From Malurus cyaneus samueli (lineage: Eukaryota; Chordata; Aves; Passeriformes; Maluridae), in NCBI GenBank assembly GCA_009741485.1, contig CM019217.1, positions 43,683,279-43,747,278 on the forward strand: a DNA stretch of 64,000 bases, written 5' to 3'. The notes beneath the pieces are model-generated. The model did no database searches. It was not told the origin of the DNA and saw only the letters and a list, made by a program, of their open reading frames with translations. Positions 11,501 through 26,200 of the stretch are shown in pieces; within the stretch, counting starts at the first letter, position 1; every line of letters begins with the position of its first letter. The position numbers and the translations under genes were made by a program.

Positions 11501-12850
11501 TTTAGGTATTTAAGTACTTCAAGAGAGTTGGAGAGGAGATTGGCCATTTACTGCAGATTTTTTCCAGTAAAAAAAAATTGTGTTCCCCAGTATTAGTAGG
11601 GAATTACAGTGTTCCCCAGTATTAGTGTTCTACCTGTCTGATTTTGCTCAGTGGTGAAGAGCCTCTACTGTAATAATCCAATGAACAGAAAACATTTCTA
11701 GCCTATCAGTAAGAATTGACACTGGGAATGTCACAAGAGTCTTACCTACTAAGCCCAGTGGCTTCATGATACCTGGTGTTGTTGCTTCTGTTCTTCTTTA
11801 TGATGTTTTTTACATGGGAAGGAACAAGTGCTCTGCAGCTCTGAATGTCAAACCAACACTGCTCAGTTTCAAGATGTGATGTTCTTATAACTGGCAGCCA
11901 AATAAAGCATTTTGTAAGTATCTGAACTTCAGGGCAGATAGATACCCAGCACCAAGAGTCTATTTGCTGAATATGTATTCATCTGAAGACTGACAGAAAA
12001 ACAAAACTGATCCATTGTGTTGTAGTAAGTTTGTCTTCAGGAGAGAAATGAGGCCTTGAAACATGGCTGCTGACACTCCCTATAACGTGCAAGAAAGAAT
12101 AAAACATGGATTCCTCTAGAGGGCTTGTGGGAAAGATCCACAAAAAAGGATAGCTGCCCAGTATTCAGCTGTCTTACTTCTGACTGTCCTGCCACGGAGC
12201 AGACACTCATCACTGGGAGTTTCACTGACCCCGCTAGTCCCCTGCGTTGAGGTTGCATCCAAGCCAAATGATTCCAGCTGAAGATTCTGTCTTACTTAGT
12301 GAGCAAGTTCCCAGTCACACTGAGTTCTCAAATGGTTCAGGTTTGGAGAGTTCACCAGTGACCAAGAAGACATAGATACTATGTAAAATTAAAGTTAATA
12401 TGAGCTGGAAATTTGTTCTTACAGGAACAGAGTCAGACTGAACTCTTAAAGGCAAATTTTCTATTCTCCATAATAATTTAATTTGGTTTTCTGCAACAGA
12501 CCCTTCAAAGATTGTAGCACACCTTAGCTAAAAGGTACTGTATACTTCTGTGATGCATGTGGAAAAGCTTACAGTTTTTACTTACTGGCACCAATGAAAA
12601 ATCTTAATTTTTATCCCTGGACTGAAGAAGGAAGGGAGCTCAAATTCTGCTCCTTCTTCCAAAGAACAACTCAAGTCCCTCTTTCCTCTGTGTCTACACG
12701 TGTGAAAAAAATCAGTTTCCTTGGCTTGTGACCTGTGGTGTCATGGAAGAAATTTGGGAAAAAATTACCTTCATTATGGGGTTACTTTTAGGGACAGTAA
12801 GTATGCGACATATGAAAAATAAATCCCCAACCATTAAATTAACTGAGGAA
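8573..12850. other. Intergenic region between MND1 promoter and TRIM2 3' end
   Basis: About 4.3 kb without a supported gene. Short open frames occur on both strands, for example 9705-10058 plus, 9179-9544 minus and 10898-11185 minus. They overlap each other, have no recognisable domains and no evident splice partners. A short imperfect tandem duplication is at 11580-11626. No CR1 copy is visible. Confidence 0.65.
11580..11626. repeat. Short direct duplication (29-bp spacing)
   Basis: The 18-mer GTGTTCCCCAGTATTAGT occurs at 11580-11597 and again at 11609-11626. This is a two-copy tandem duplication in intergenic DNA. Confidence 0.9.
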
Positions 12851-13002
12851 ACAAGCTTTATTTTTCTTATTTGAAATTTTTGTGCGTGGTAAAGGTACAC
12901 ATTTGACTCTGGTTTTCCTACATTTCCAAGACAGAGTAATTCTTTTTTTAATTGTCAGCTAAAGCGTTATGAATACCATGGCACACAGGAAGCTAAAACT
13001 AA

Positions 13003-13059
13003 ACACACACACACACACACACATACACACACACATACACACACACACACACACACACA
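13003..13059. repeat. (AC)n dinucleotide microsatellite
   Basis: About 28 AC units interrupted twice by a T for C (ACAT). It lies in the likely distal TRIM2 3' UTR or just beyond it. Such tracts are commonly length-polymorphic. Confidence 0.97.
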
Positions 13060-15933
13060 ATTTGATGTGCATCTTTCATCCTTGACCTTAAGGAAAAAAA
13101 GTTTGAATTGAGCTTCATAGGATTTTAAAAAACCAAACAAAAACATAAACAACAACAAAAACCCAAGTGAGAAGAATATTTCATTATGAGTGCCAAGAGA
13201 GTGCAAGGCTTACATATACACAAAACATATATTGACTTACAAAGATGGAATGTACAAATATTTTTTTTTTAAAGTGAAAGAACTGGAAACACTCTTAGAA
13301 CTGGAAAGCTGCAGCATATCAACTGGTAGAGATTTCTATCAGGGGCTGCTGCCTTACGCTAAGCAACTTAGGGAACATTCCCATGTCAAAAAGCCAAAGG
13401 AAAAGTGTCAGGGTTAAGGTGTGTTGCTCACAAACATTGACTGAAGTGCTGTACATTCGTCAGAAATAAAATGACCTGTTAGGAACCTTCCCACTCAGGA
13501 GCACAAAAACCTTTTGTACATTTTCCACAAACAAGTCAAATAATCACTGCTCACAATTCTGAAAGAAAATTTTCATTATATATCATGATTGCATAACCAG
13601 CTGTCTCCCACAACTGGAAGTAATTTCTTTACAACAAACACAACATATTGGGCACTTACAGTTCTCATTATGGCAACACTAGATCCTTAGTTATAAAAAA
13701 TATTGACATAAAATCAAAAGCCCTCTGGTTTTTACAGAACAGATGAGCATTTACTAGTAAATAACTTTCCATCTTCATCAGACAAATGCTGACCTAAACC
13801 ATTTTCCTTTTCTTTTTCAATACACTGATGCTGAATTAGCCTATGTAAAACTTTCCTATTGTTTAGATTGGATTTACCTGAACACATCCTTTTATTCTAT
13901 TCACAAAAACACGAAAATACAGATGGCTAGTTTGTCCTTAAATGCTCTATATGACACAAGATCTAATAACTTTTTGAGATTACTTTTGAGTTGAAGATTA
14001 GTTAAATGAAGCACATACTTTCACCATTCATGCTGTGCTGCTAATCCATTAGCACTCCAGGGAAGTCAAGGGGACATTTGGTTATACCTGAAATCTGGCA
14101 GCAGTGTGCCTATAAAGCCTTTAATAAATGCTAACAACTCAGCAAGTCACGTAGTGCAATTCTGACCTTCCCTTAATTGGATGAGAAAAAAAGTCTGCCA
14201 GTTTTTAAGTGCAGAATTTCTGCTTTGGTTGCTTTTTGTGAGGTTTGTAAGCCAAGCAATTTTGCGAAGTTGGCTTCAGAAGCACACCGTAAGAGCAATG
14301 TGTTTATTAGTTTCCCAGTGCCAGCCAGATAAGGTCAGACCTCAGAAGGGAATGCCTATGCCACTAAATTGGAAACTGCAGTTGGCAGCATTGGTATCAG
14401 AGGGAACTTCAAATTAGTGACATTTTTTAAGTGCTGCTCTGGTGATAATGTCTGAAAATCCAAAAGACTACTCAATTTTAAGATAAAATCCACAAAACCC
14501 CTAAGTGCTTTGAGCTGGGTTATGTGCAGAATTCAGTATTTCATCAGGATGCACTGGGTTGACAAAGGATATTTAAAATCCTGGTAAACAATACTGGACC
14601 AAAGAGACTGAAAAGATTTTGAAGAAAAGTGTATGCATGAAATAGCACAGTTTTAAGTATCTGTTTTGATACATATGTTAGGATCTGATTTCCATGCTTC
14701 TCAAAGTTCCAGAAGATTTGGCAATGTTTTCTGAGGGGCAAACGGGAAAGCTTAGTAAAACTGTATTATAAAAATCCACATTTGGAACTAAATGTGATAA
14801 CTGACAGCCACAGCACATTTTCTTAAGTTTTTATCTCAGAACCCGTACAACCCCTTCTCTTTATTAATAAATAGATTTCAAATGCTACACACCTTTTCTT
14901 TATTGATAAATGTGCCATTTAAGGGCCTTCCAATGCAAGAAAGTGTAATAAGGACACTTAGAATGAAAATCTGATCTACAACTTCATTAAATTTTGATAG
15001 GACACTTTATTGTGTAATGACTGAGATACCAGCTTCAGAATTTTAGGACAAACTCAGTTCAAGCAGAGGGCATTTTGTTCTCTTAGTAATAACAAACTTG
15101 AGTTTTAATATTTCATAAACATTACCACCAGTTTCTTAGCTTCATTATACAGTCCAACCTTAAGCTTCATGCACAAAATATTTATTCCAATGAAAAAAGG
15201 GAACTTATATTTGCACGAGAAATTGTAAATTGGCTCTATGTGCAAGAAATAAACAAGGAAAAGAAGAGGAAATACCTTTAGGAAACAGTAATTAAAAACC
15301 AGACCAGCTCCCCATTTAAGAGCCCTGGGGTCTGCATTTTTACAAGTCAAATGCAACTTTACAAAAAAACCATTACTTTTTCTGAACTTCATTGAAACAG
15401 CCACTTTAACCTTTTCGAAATAAGACAAATACTTATAACAAGTAATTTTATCAAAGATTTCTTTCCATTTTGCAAACATGCTTAAAATACTCCCTTGTTT
15501 CTGACCCAATGCCATTTTGTTTCAAGGCCCTAAAAATGAGAAAAGAAAGACAGCACTTCCCAGGCTGTAGGCATTGGCAGCAAGCTCACCAGCTCCTGAA
15601 CAACACTTTAAAGGGAGCACCAATCTATCTATATTAGGCTACAGTAAGCAATTCAACCTTTGACCACTGGATATAGAAATAAGAATAAAGCCAATGCTAC
15701 TTTAGAAAGGACAAGTTCATACTTAAAAAACCTCCAACAAACCAAACATTAAAAACATGCCTGTAAGCATTTCCAGTTAAATTAATATTTCAACAAAGAA
15801 CACAGTAGAGAGATCTGGCAGATAAAGAAGGGTCGTTTTTCAGAGTACTGCCATTGTCAAATATCATACATACGTTCCAGTTTGCTGAAATAACCCACAA
15901 TTACTTTTTAAAAAAAATTTTATGTGAATCAGT

Positions 15934-15953
15934 CATACATACATACATACAAA
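15934..15953. repeat. (CATA)n tetranucleotide repeat, short
   Basis: About four CATA units followed by CAAACAAA. It is a short, simple repeat inside the presumed TRIM2 3' UTR. Confidence 0.85.
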
Positions 15954-17099
15954 CAAATTGGAACAAATCTCACAGTCTTTGTTATGTCCTCTAACAAAAT
16001 TCCCTTTGATGAAGGACTTCACAAATTGGTTCAAATTCATTTTTATTTGTAACATATTTTTTATCACATAACAACAAATAGCTTTGGTAACCCTTGGCTT
16101 TCCTATACAACCTCTGTTTACCACAGTTCCTTTGGTTGTATAATGTAGGTCCTCCACAGGGGTACTTCTCTGGCTTTCTGTCCTGTGTGAAGCTGCATTT
16201 TATTTTATAGGTTAATACAATGAGTTGCCGTAAGGAAACATGGCAATGAACACGTACGAAAGAGTGGCACACATGAGGTTAATTGAGTTGACATTGTAAT
16301 AACCCTGATCCTAATGAACTAGTTTGGTGTGAAAAGGTCTGTGATTATGCAGAAATTCTGCTCCCACTAATGTATCGCTACAATTAAGTTTTTCCAGAGC
16401 TATAGAAATGTCAGGTGTCTGCAAAGTCCTTCCTGCACACAGAGCAAGAGGAAGAGTGAAAAACGGTCGCATGAAACAATCCTTCATTAATTCCACATGA
16501 GTAGGGAATTTGCATTGATTCTCATAGTGCTAAACATTGAGCTGTGTTAGGTCTGACAGTTAGAGTTAGACAGATTTTGTGAGACTTAACTTTATACTAA
16601 AAGGACCTATTTGTTACACATAGTAAGACTGAACAATGTTAAAAGTGTAATACCCATCATGATAATGAAATCTAGAAGATTCCCAGGATCGCCTCTGTTT
16701 AAATAACGCATAAGGATGATACTTCTTAAATTTGGAAGCTCTGAGCAGGAGCTATCCTTCACAGTCATCAAAAAGCTTTGGGGGCTTTTCCCAAACTTTT
16801 CTCATTTTTGCCTAATTAATTAATTCCAGTTCCATAGGTTGCAGTTTGTGTTTAATTTCACATTGTCTTTATGAATTCAGTTACAGAGGATTATTTTTTA
16901 TTAACACAACAAAAAGTTCAGTGAGAAACGTAAGAGGTGCAAGTCCTATGTAAACAAGTTTGGAAATTATCACAAGAAGTCCATAAGAGACTCCTTTGTT
17001 ATTAAAAATGAACACAAAGTAGGAGATATCCTGCACTGGATCTCTAGGATGAGTCTTTTTTCTTCAGGGTGGGTGATTATCCAGCTCCAGAGCTCATTG

Positions 17100-17252
17100 C
17101 TACTGTAAGTATCGATAGACCTTGAAGCAGTGATTTCCAGAGTCTGCAACTACAACGTGGCCATCTGAAGTAAGAGCCAGACCTTGGGGACCATAAAGTG
17201 GGTCAGCAGAGGTGTTAATGTAGGATAAGAATGATCCACTTCCATCAAAAAC
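17100..17252 (-). CDS. TRIM2: TRIM2 last coding exon: NHL repeat 6 and stop
   Basis: These 153 nt encode [20 protein letters not shown], then [20 protein letters not shown] and [10 protein letters not shown], followed by TAG (17102-17100). The acceptor TAG is at 17255-17253. The ending ..KVYRYLQ is the expected TRIM2 C-terminus, closing the NHL propeller. Confidence 0.96.
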   Translation of the reverse strand, partial: VFDGSGSFLSYINTSADPLYGPQGLALTSDGHVVVADSGNHCFKVYRYLQ

Positions 17253-20200
17253 CTATAAGGATGAGAAAGCATAGGATAAATAAAATGAATACGAATATGA
17301 ATATTTGTTATGAATAAAAAAGAAAAGTAGCGGACACAAGTCTGCTCTCAGTTATACTGTTACACTTCTCATTTCTGAAACAGTTGACATAACACTAGAA
17401 TAAACAAGGGCAAAATCTGTTCTGTTATCTCATAATATGCAAGTTTCTATACAAATGTATTTTCTTACTAAAAAGAACTAATTAAAGCTGCCAGGATCTT
17501 TGACAAGAATGAACACACAATGAACTAATAATAAAAAAGCACCTCGACTGTTCCTTGTTCTAAAAATAGTCAACTGCAATAAATCAAACTTAATTAGGAA
17601 CTCAACCAACACCTTGTTTTCCTAAAAAGTATTTCTGTTGTGGCTAGCCTGATTCTTAGGTTCCCACACAGAGAAAGCCAGAAATTTGTTTACCCTATTG
17701 ACAGTGCATCCTGAGAGCAACTCATAAGCAGCTCCCTCAATTTTAGATGCAGTGGAAATGATACATACACTTTGTTATTTATTATGTAGTCTTTGGCTAA
17801 CAAGAAGACCTTGTGATTAGCACTTAAAAGATAAAAAGCATGCAACTCTTACAACTTAAAAGCAGAATCATTGCTCAACATTTAAAAAGATGATAAAAAT
17901 CTGCTGCATTCACCTCAGGTCATTTACTTTCTCATTTTTTCCGCTACGTCTCTAATCTTCTTTTATGGTGATTATAAATTACTGTCATCTCAGCTTGTAA
18001 GTGTCCTAAGTAATCAATAACTTTTGGGGAGCTACTTGGAGCCAAAAGTCTTGGTCACAGTGGCCATCAGAGCTGCGAACAATCACACTGAAAAGCCCAC
18101 AACGAGGACAGTTCTAAAAGTGGACAGGCCAGCAACGAGGCACAGAAAGGGTGGTGTGAGAAACCACATCACTTCTAATGTTGATGGTGGTTCTTGGGCA
18201 GTCTGAAGACTTCAGTGGCCAGAGTTACCAATCCATTAGTTTTTTAATTAAGCACCTTTGAAATACGGAAATTTCTACCTGTATTCGGCTGTTTCCCCAA
18301 TCTGCTACGATAATATTTCCATTAGAATCTACAGCTACTCCAGTTGGTGCATTAAATTGTCCATTTCCTTCTCCATTTGATCCAAACTTCAGCATGAATT
18401 CTCCCTCCTGGTTAAATACCTGTATGGATTAAAACAAAAACCTGAATATGGCACAGTATCAAGTATTAGCAATCTGGTACTACCAGTTCACCTGGTAATT
18501 AAAGTAGGAATTGAAGAGTTCCCAGGAACACACAGCCCCAACACACCCAAACACACTGAAGACCAGAGAAAAGGTGCCCATATCTCCCTCCACTCCATTA
18601 CACCATACAGTGTTTCCTTTCTCACTTAACATCTAATTCATCGCAGACACAGAGGCAGAGGGCCCCACAATCCTTCTGCAGCTTGTGAATCTTGAACTAA
18701 AAGGAGCTGAATGCAGATACAGCACTGGGTTCTTTGTTTCTGCAGAACTCAAACACAATGGAGCAGATGGTCTCTTCTCTGACTTCCATCATCTAACACA
18801 CATTGCGAATCGTGGCATGCTGCTCTCTCTATACACAGTTCAGCAACTGAATTCTCTGTGATGGTAACAGGTTTAGACAGCAGAAAGATGGAACTGATCA
18901 ATGTCTGTTCTGTCAGTGACCTGGATGCACCAATGGGACCAAATGAGATACAAAATGTGTCATTTACATTGTACCACAGCCATTTCTAAAATATTTTGGT
19001 CGATCTTGGACCCAGGCCCAGCTACACCACAAGATGCAACAGTGTTCTTAGAGACTGACTGTGGCTTGCACAAGAAAATGCAAGGACCTGACAAGTGCCA
19101 AGTGCATCCTGAAGTGCAACTGAAGGTGGAAAACGTCAGGGAATCATTCTGTTCTCAAACACCCACAGTGAACAGAGAAAAAAACATTTGGGGAAGGAAA
19201 TTAATGAAGAACACCTGAGGTTAATGCCTCAGATGATTAAAGAAAATTTTTAAAAAATCCAACCAATGAGAAAAAGAGGCAAAGATATATTGCTGTCTCC
19301 CTGGGCTAAAGTGACCAAAGGAGAAAGAAGGACATTGCACAGGATTTTCTACAGAAGATGCCTGAGGGAAGGAACATCCTTGAAGGTTAATTGGGGCAGG
19401 AGAAAAATGTTGCTGAGCGAGCTTATTTAATTCAAGACACTGGTGACAGGAAGCAGCATTGGGACTCCTAAGAGCGAAATTAATTTATTCAGTTATTTAT
19501 AAACTAATTTATTATTTAAGAGAAGATGTACTCTCTGCTCTCAGATTATAAACTCTCCAGAGTGTCAACAGTAATATGTACCAATTTAGAGAACACTACA
19601 AAAAAAAGCATCTTTTCCAGTTAGTACCAAATTGTAACAAGTAACATTTTTATCCCACTGAGTCACACCAGACAGATGGGACACGCTGTTCTCATTAGAA
19701 AAGTAATAATTATAAATTATCTTTTCCTCTGATTTTTTTTTATTGTTATTATTTTTATTTTTTTTTTTTTTTTCGTTTCAGTTTTGCCCTTGCTGTTAAG
19801 CCTCTTCGGGCTTTCTTGTTACCAGGCAAACCTTGCTTGTGGAGAGGTAATTTACAGAGTCATAGGCCTCCTGCTGCTTTAGGGCTCCTGCAGCAGTCTT
19901 GGTTTCTGTGTTGTAATCCAAACCACGAGCTGCTACTTCCTCACAAATTCCAAAAGGATATACAATCAAGATTGCTATTCCAAATCTAGGTGACTCAGCA
20001 CTGCTCAGGACACAAAGGCGTCTAAGCTCGGGCAGCAACTTCCTATTTCAGATGAATATATAAAATTCTTTTTTTTTTCAATCAAGAACAGACTGAAGGT
20101 TAATTTTTGTGTTCTGTCAAAACAGGCATTAGGTGAAATGCCAGGGATTTTGTTGCAACGTGTGTGGCACTGACACACGTCCTGAGAACCCAGGTGGAAC

Positions 20201-23200
20201 AGCATCCTGCCTGTGTCCTCCTGCTGCTGCTTCCTGTAAAGGGAAGGCACAAGAGCACACATGGGAAGTGTTTGAAAGGGAAAGCCTGAGAGCAAACACA
20301 CACGGGTGAGTGATTCCTGACATGGCCTGGATCTCCTTCAAATACATTTGCCAACACATCTCGGCATATTTCCTTGTTTTGGTTTATTACTATTACTGTT
20401 TATTGGTTTATTATCTGGGACTAACCAATATACTTTCTACCATACCACAGGCTGTGACTCAGGACTTCCCATGGCTGTAAGCAGCCAATTCTGCCCAGTG
20501 CAGGAGGTGCTGAATGAAAACCAATCGTTACATGGATTTTAGGAGAATCATGTTGTAAAATGGACCCAGTAATCTTAAAGCTTATAGGTATGGAATTTAA
20601 AGACGGTCACATATCTTTACTTTGTTATAATTTTGTTCAACTAGCAATTTGGAAAGCTTTTACTCAGAAATTCAAATGCCAGACTCTTTAAAGAGGACAG
20701 AACACAGGGTCAATAACAGGTTTGGCAAAGGGCTAATAAAAGTAAGTAAGTTGAAATTATTTATCTCAGCTGCAACTTACATTTAAGCAATTTAATTAGA
20801 GACCATTATAGTGACACCAAAGGCAATGGACTATATCTTCACTAAGCAATGCACTGCATGCAAACTTCTCTGAAAGGGTTGTCCTTATAGCAGAGCTTAT
20901 ACATATGGTCTGTGATCGCTTTGATTTTAACAATACTTTATTTTCCCCAAGAAAGTACTAAAATAAAATTGAAATGGTAATAACCTTCCAAGTTGCTATT
21001 AATTGACAGTACCTTGACAGAATGGTTATGAAAATCTGTAATGATAATTTCATTGTTGCTGTTTACAGCCGCAAAATGAGGACCTGCAATGCAGAAGAAG
21101 AAAAAAAAACCAGAAATTTCATTAAAATAAAAAGTATGGTTTAATTAAAAAAAAAATAAAATCAGCCTGTCAGAATATTATGTTTGGTTTCTGAGCAATA
21201 GCAGTCAAATTGGGAATATCAATTTCAAATTCACTGAAATTTTAGTTCATGGTTTTTTTTTAAAGCTCAGCATGCTTTTTGTAAACATGATTTCTTTTTC
21301 AACCAGTTGTCAGCTATTGTTACCAATAAGCATTGTTCATTTCCCCCTCCCTTGTATACATATGACTATGCAGAGATTTATGGGCTTATCTTTAATAAGA
21401 TAAAACATGTAGTGCTTAAACTTGAGGTTGTATATACACTGAAAATTGTTATAAAAAATGTTCCTGTAAAATCTTAATTGAAATCTGTTATGTGCTATGT
21501 GCTCATGTCTTACAAGCATTTGAGCTAACAAGTTTTAGAATAAATAGAAAAGTTACCTAGAAGACCACTGTCAGGGGAAAAAGGGCATTTTTTGCTTTAC
21601 ATTGTGTGTACTGAAATATGTGTGCAAATTTGAGTAAAAAACAAATGGTAGCTTGGAAACAGGCAAGTACCCAAATTAAAACACTTGGTTTAGCTATTTT
21701 GAGTTATTGAACAGAACAGAGATCAGTTTCAATTTTCACAGCATATGGGGAAAAGTATAAAGAAGGTTTAAAATTTTACACTGAAAACACTGTATTGACA
21801 ATTCACCTGTTTTCTCTAACCTATCAGCAAGAAGAGACAATGCATTTCTCAATTCTGTTAGGAAGTATTTGCCTACTTATTTGCAGGAGGTTTTCTGGCA
21901 GATTTGCAAATTTTCAGATTAAAAGAAATTTAGATACCCAGAAAATTTAGCTGTGTGAGAGCCAAGCTTTCATAAATATTTATATTATAATCATTATTAT
22001 TATTAATAATAATAGTAAATTATTTATATGATGCCATAAGACATTGCAAGAGATCTCAAGATAAAACCACATTGATCCTATTCCTCTCTTTCACTATGGA
22101 TCGGTCAAAACATCAGACCAATGAAACTACATACTAAAAATGACCCAACATCTGTAAAATGACCTGCACACTTAATTTGGCATCTTCATTTCAAATCTTG
22201 AAAGAACATCTATTCACTAAAAATCTATCAGTAGGGGTTGGTATTTTTTTTTAACTTAATTGCATGTTCTACTTGAAAGACACCATGTGCCAGCAGTCAG
22301 CTGAGTATAAATGGCGATTTCCCCAAACTTACATTGGCTGTCCCTTAACTCCGTCTTCCTGATCTCAATCTTAACACTACCCCATTACACTCATTTTCTA
22401 AGAGAGACCACTTAGGGCATCGGGTTTTGTGTATCTGATGATTGGAAACACAAAGCACGTTTGAGTTGATGATGATGAACAGCTTAGTGGGGCAATTACA
22501 AAGCACTTACAAAATGCTAGTTAAGATCAGTCTTTCTTGGGTCACTGATCTCAAATGCGTCCAGGCACAGGAAGGCAGATGAAACAATCTGGTTACAGTT
22601 ACATTTGCAGAACAGATGTTGCAGTCTGCATGACCAATCAAGCAAATGATGAAGCGAATAGGAGCTGTATGTCTACAGAAGCTCTCCCCCAGAGGATTAA
22701 TGAGTGGGATACAGCATCTTCAACATGCTCAAACATCATGCAAGTGTGAGCAGAAGGGGCAAGAAAAGGGGATTTACATATTACCATCAAGTGTACCTGC
22801 AAACTGCTTGTCACCATTTCCTCGACTACCAAACCTGGTGACTATTTTCCCATTTGGCTGGAAGATGAAGACACAGCATGCTTTATTGTCCACTACAATG
22901 ATGTGTCCATTTCGATCCACCGAAACGCCTTTAGGACCCATGAGCTTTCCAGACCCAATTTTGGTCTAAAAGGGAAAATACAAAACAAGAAAACATGTTG
23001 GCATGATAGAAATTAGTTAGTACCATTTAAAGATTGTATTACAGGCACACAGCAGAACAGAGAGGCTTTTTTATCACCAAAAGTTGGAAGTGATTGTTTT
23101 TATTAGCTCTTACTGTGTACTTTATAATTTCTTCTTCAGTTGAAAATAAAGTCTGCTTTCTGTATGTCTTTTCTAGACTGAAAAATCTGCCACCTCAGCA

Positions 23201-26200
23201 ACTGAGTCCAAATATACAACTCATCAGAAATACAATGATCAGATTTGTGTGACTTGATGAATGACAGCACCTGTCAGAAATGTCTGTATATCCAGCATTA
23301 GGGTCCCAGCAGGACAGACAGACAAGCAGAAAGGACTTTTGTCTCCTATTGCATGCTAGTCCCTGAGTCCAACCACCAGCTTTATAGACAGGGAAACATG
23401 TCTTTATCACCACCTGCATCAAAGCAGTCAGAGAAGCTCTTGGAGCATCAGGGCTGGGTGGGATGTAGGCTATGATGCCCTCTGTTGCATTTCTTGGGTT
23501 AGTAAGACACCAGCACCTTCTGAATGCTCCTGGAAAGAATTAGAGCAGAGCTAAATCTCAGGCTAACCTCTCTATCTTACACCAGATTCCATACGAGATT
23601 CACTCGCTGCTTAGACACATCAAGTGTCAGCTGAAAACTGCAAAGGAGAGAGGATCGTGTTGCCAAACAGAAAATGAAGCAATCTTTGAAACACTAAACA
23701 AATCAAAGCTTGTTCCTGTCTTAGGTAAATAAAAGTATTTCCATAGTTTTAAATAGGCCTTGTGACTACCAAGACCATCTGCCATCATAATCAGCAACAG
23801 GAGGGGAATTGTGTACAATATTTCAAAGGAAAAACATTCAATGGAGATGAGACGGATCTCACAACAGTAAATTATTTGAAAAGGCTAGAGAGCTGTCAAA
23901 TCCTAAAATGTCAGAAGCATTCTTTAGAAGGTTGAAAAAGAAAGGGTTCTAAAAGGAGGATCTAAGCAACAGAGCAAGAAGTCTCTAGAATCAGCTCGCA
24001 ATCCATTCCACATTTTTCACCATTCTGCTCTTTTTTTAGGCAGAAATTCCAGAAACTGCTTTAGTCTACATAAAATCAGTTGAGTTTTGACCTTTCAATT
24101 AAAAAAGGTTATAGATCCCTAATTGTTTGCATTGCAAGGGAGCAACTTGCATCCTGCTTTTAGCCTTTTTTTTGTTTTGTTTTTAATTGATGGACAGATT
24201 TGAAAGTACTTAGCCAGGCGGCTTTCAAAAGTCTGTACTGGACAGGCAAGCCACCAAACAGGCTGAGTAATGAAATTATGGATTACAGAACTTCCAGATC
24301 CTGTAGTTAGTTGTGAAAGACACATCCTACAAACTGAGGTCCATATCTTGCTGAAGAGCTCATTTTTCTGTTTGCATTGGAATATAAATGAAATAGATAC
24401 TAAGATATTAATCTTACTTAAGAAACAAGGCCACCTTTCACCTCACTGCCTTTGCAGGGTGGGACAGATCATCCCCTAGAACAAGCAATGCTTACAATCA
24501 TAAAATCATTTAGGCTGGAAAAGCCCTCTGAGTCTAAGCATTAACCTCACACTGTCATATTTACTATTAAACCATGTCCCCAACTACCACATCTATTTCT
24601 GATTTCTCTGTCCCTCTCCCCTCCCTCCTGCAACTGCAATTTCCAGATTACAGATTACAAGGCATGGAGAAAATCCAGTGCCTAACTCATTTCTCTCTAC
24701 TCTCATGTCCCTGATGTTTTCAAAGCAAACAGAAGGAGCTCTCCTACCCATAGTAAGTTCCACCCTCCTATTCCATGGTACGTTCTCATAGGTGGGGTTG
24801 CCATAAAAATAGGAACCATCCTAAAATAAAGCCACCTGGGTTCCCTAAAGATGGCTGCTACCAAGCTACTGCACAACCTTTTTTCAGTCTCCAATGAAGA
24901 AAATTTCAGTGAGTAAATCTTGCAGCTTCAAGACTATGCTTAGCCAACATGCAATGATCTTGTGTAAGTTTTATGTTCACGTACATATACTGTTACAAAT
25001 TGCAAAATATCTAGGCATAATCTACCTAATTGAATGATAAAATACCCCGAGGAAAAACTGTTAAAAATTATTTTGTGTTCACCAGGGGAAACATATGAGC
25101 AGACCTACAAAATGTATTCAGGTTTGCATAAAAACAAAGCTGCAAAACTATAAATCAGATGCAAATCTGTTGATGTTTTTCCTTTGGGATGATTAAATCA
25201 TATTCCCCTCTTTCCTTTGGGATGCCCATGTTGTTGTCTGCTTGAGCATTGCACCACCTCCTTACCATCTTTCCAGGATTCCTATGGAAAATGACTCAGA
25301 CTCATGCGTACAGTGTCTTCCTGCCCATATAAACACATATGGAAAAATATAATGAATAAATCACATACTACATTAATGGGCACTCAGTGCTGAGAGAGCA
25401 ATAAAAATCACTATTCTCGGGCCAGGTTTAAAATATAATTTGCAAGCAGCAATAAAATATGCCCAGCTAGTTTGCAATGCTTTTTACTAAAAATCTGTTT
25501 CCAGTTTAGATCGAAATATGCTGATGACACATTACTGGATCTGGCTGAACATATTCTTTGTATACTTTTATTTCAGAAAGTTTCTTAGAATTATAGGTTT
25601 GATTATTTAGAGCAGAACATTATGAAACCCAGTCACTCCTGTTAAATGTATGAATGAAAGTATTTTCAGGCTTTTTTTTCCATTAGAAGTGAATACAGTA
25701 TAATGAATCATGTAAACCCTTAATACAAATAATGTGTTTAATTTAATTCAGTCAAGGACGTTATGTCCCAAGACATTATGAGCCCTATAGGATCACAGAA
25801 ATCTAGACTGGTTTCAAACATGTGTTTATGAAGTCACCCCACCGGGCTGGAAAATATTCTATTGTGGGATATTTCTAGAGGTAAAAAAAAAAAAAAAAAA
25901 AAAAAAATCTACGAAGACTTTTCCACAGCAGGAGTAAGTGTGTTAGGGCTAAGTTTAACTTTACCAATCTTGTTGCTGTCTGAAAGGTTCAAGATTGTCA
26001 GGAATTAATTACAAACTTCCACATACATCTTTTCTTGTTTGAGAACTTGCCTCATAAGCAGACAACTTTGTCACACATTGCAATATCACACAATAAGTGG
26101 ATTTATTACTCATATGATTGTCAATATTCAATTGCGACCATTTAACCACATTACCTATTCTTATTTGAACATGAAACCAGCTTCAGACAGCTCTTTCCTT

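Larger units (their letters stand above)
12857..17099 (-). other. TRIM2: Probable TRIM2 3' UTR (distal end inferred)
   Basis: The sequence downstream of the TRIM2 stop codon is AT-rich and free of CR1 copies. TRIM2 transcripts in other vertebrates, as I recall, have 3' UTRs of several kilobases. Minus-strand AATAAA signals (plus TTTATT) occur at 16897-16902, 16198-16203, 16042-16047, 15181-15186, 15006-15011, 14899-14904 and 12857-12862. I use the last as the outer limit, but any of them could be the real end. The 136-codon minus-strand open frame at 15105-15515 lies inside this stretch, has no recognisable domain and is probably not translated. Confidence 0.4.

Noticed and set aside
15105..15515. 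136-codon minus-strand open frame
   Set aside because: It lies in the presumed TRIM2 3' UTR, shows AT-driven residue content (many F, K, Y, L) and no recognised domain. Chance is the simplest reading.
25800..25907. A25 run as the tail of a processed pseudogene
   Set aside because: No coding remnant was recognised upstream and no flanking direct repeat was seen.
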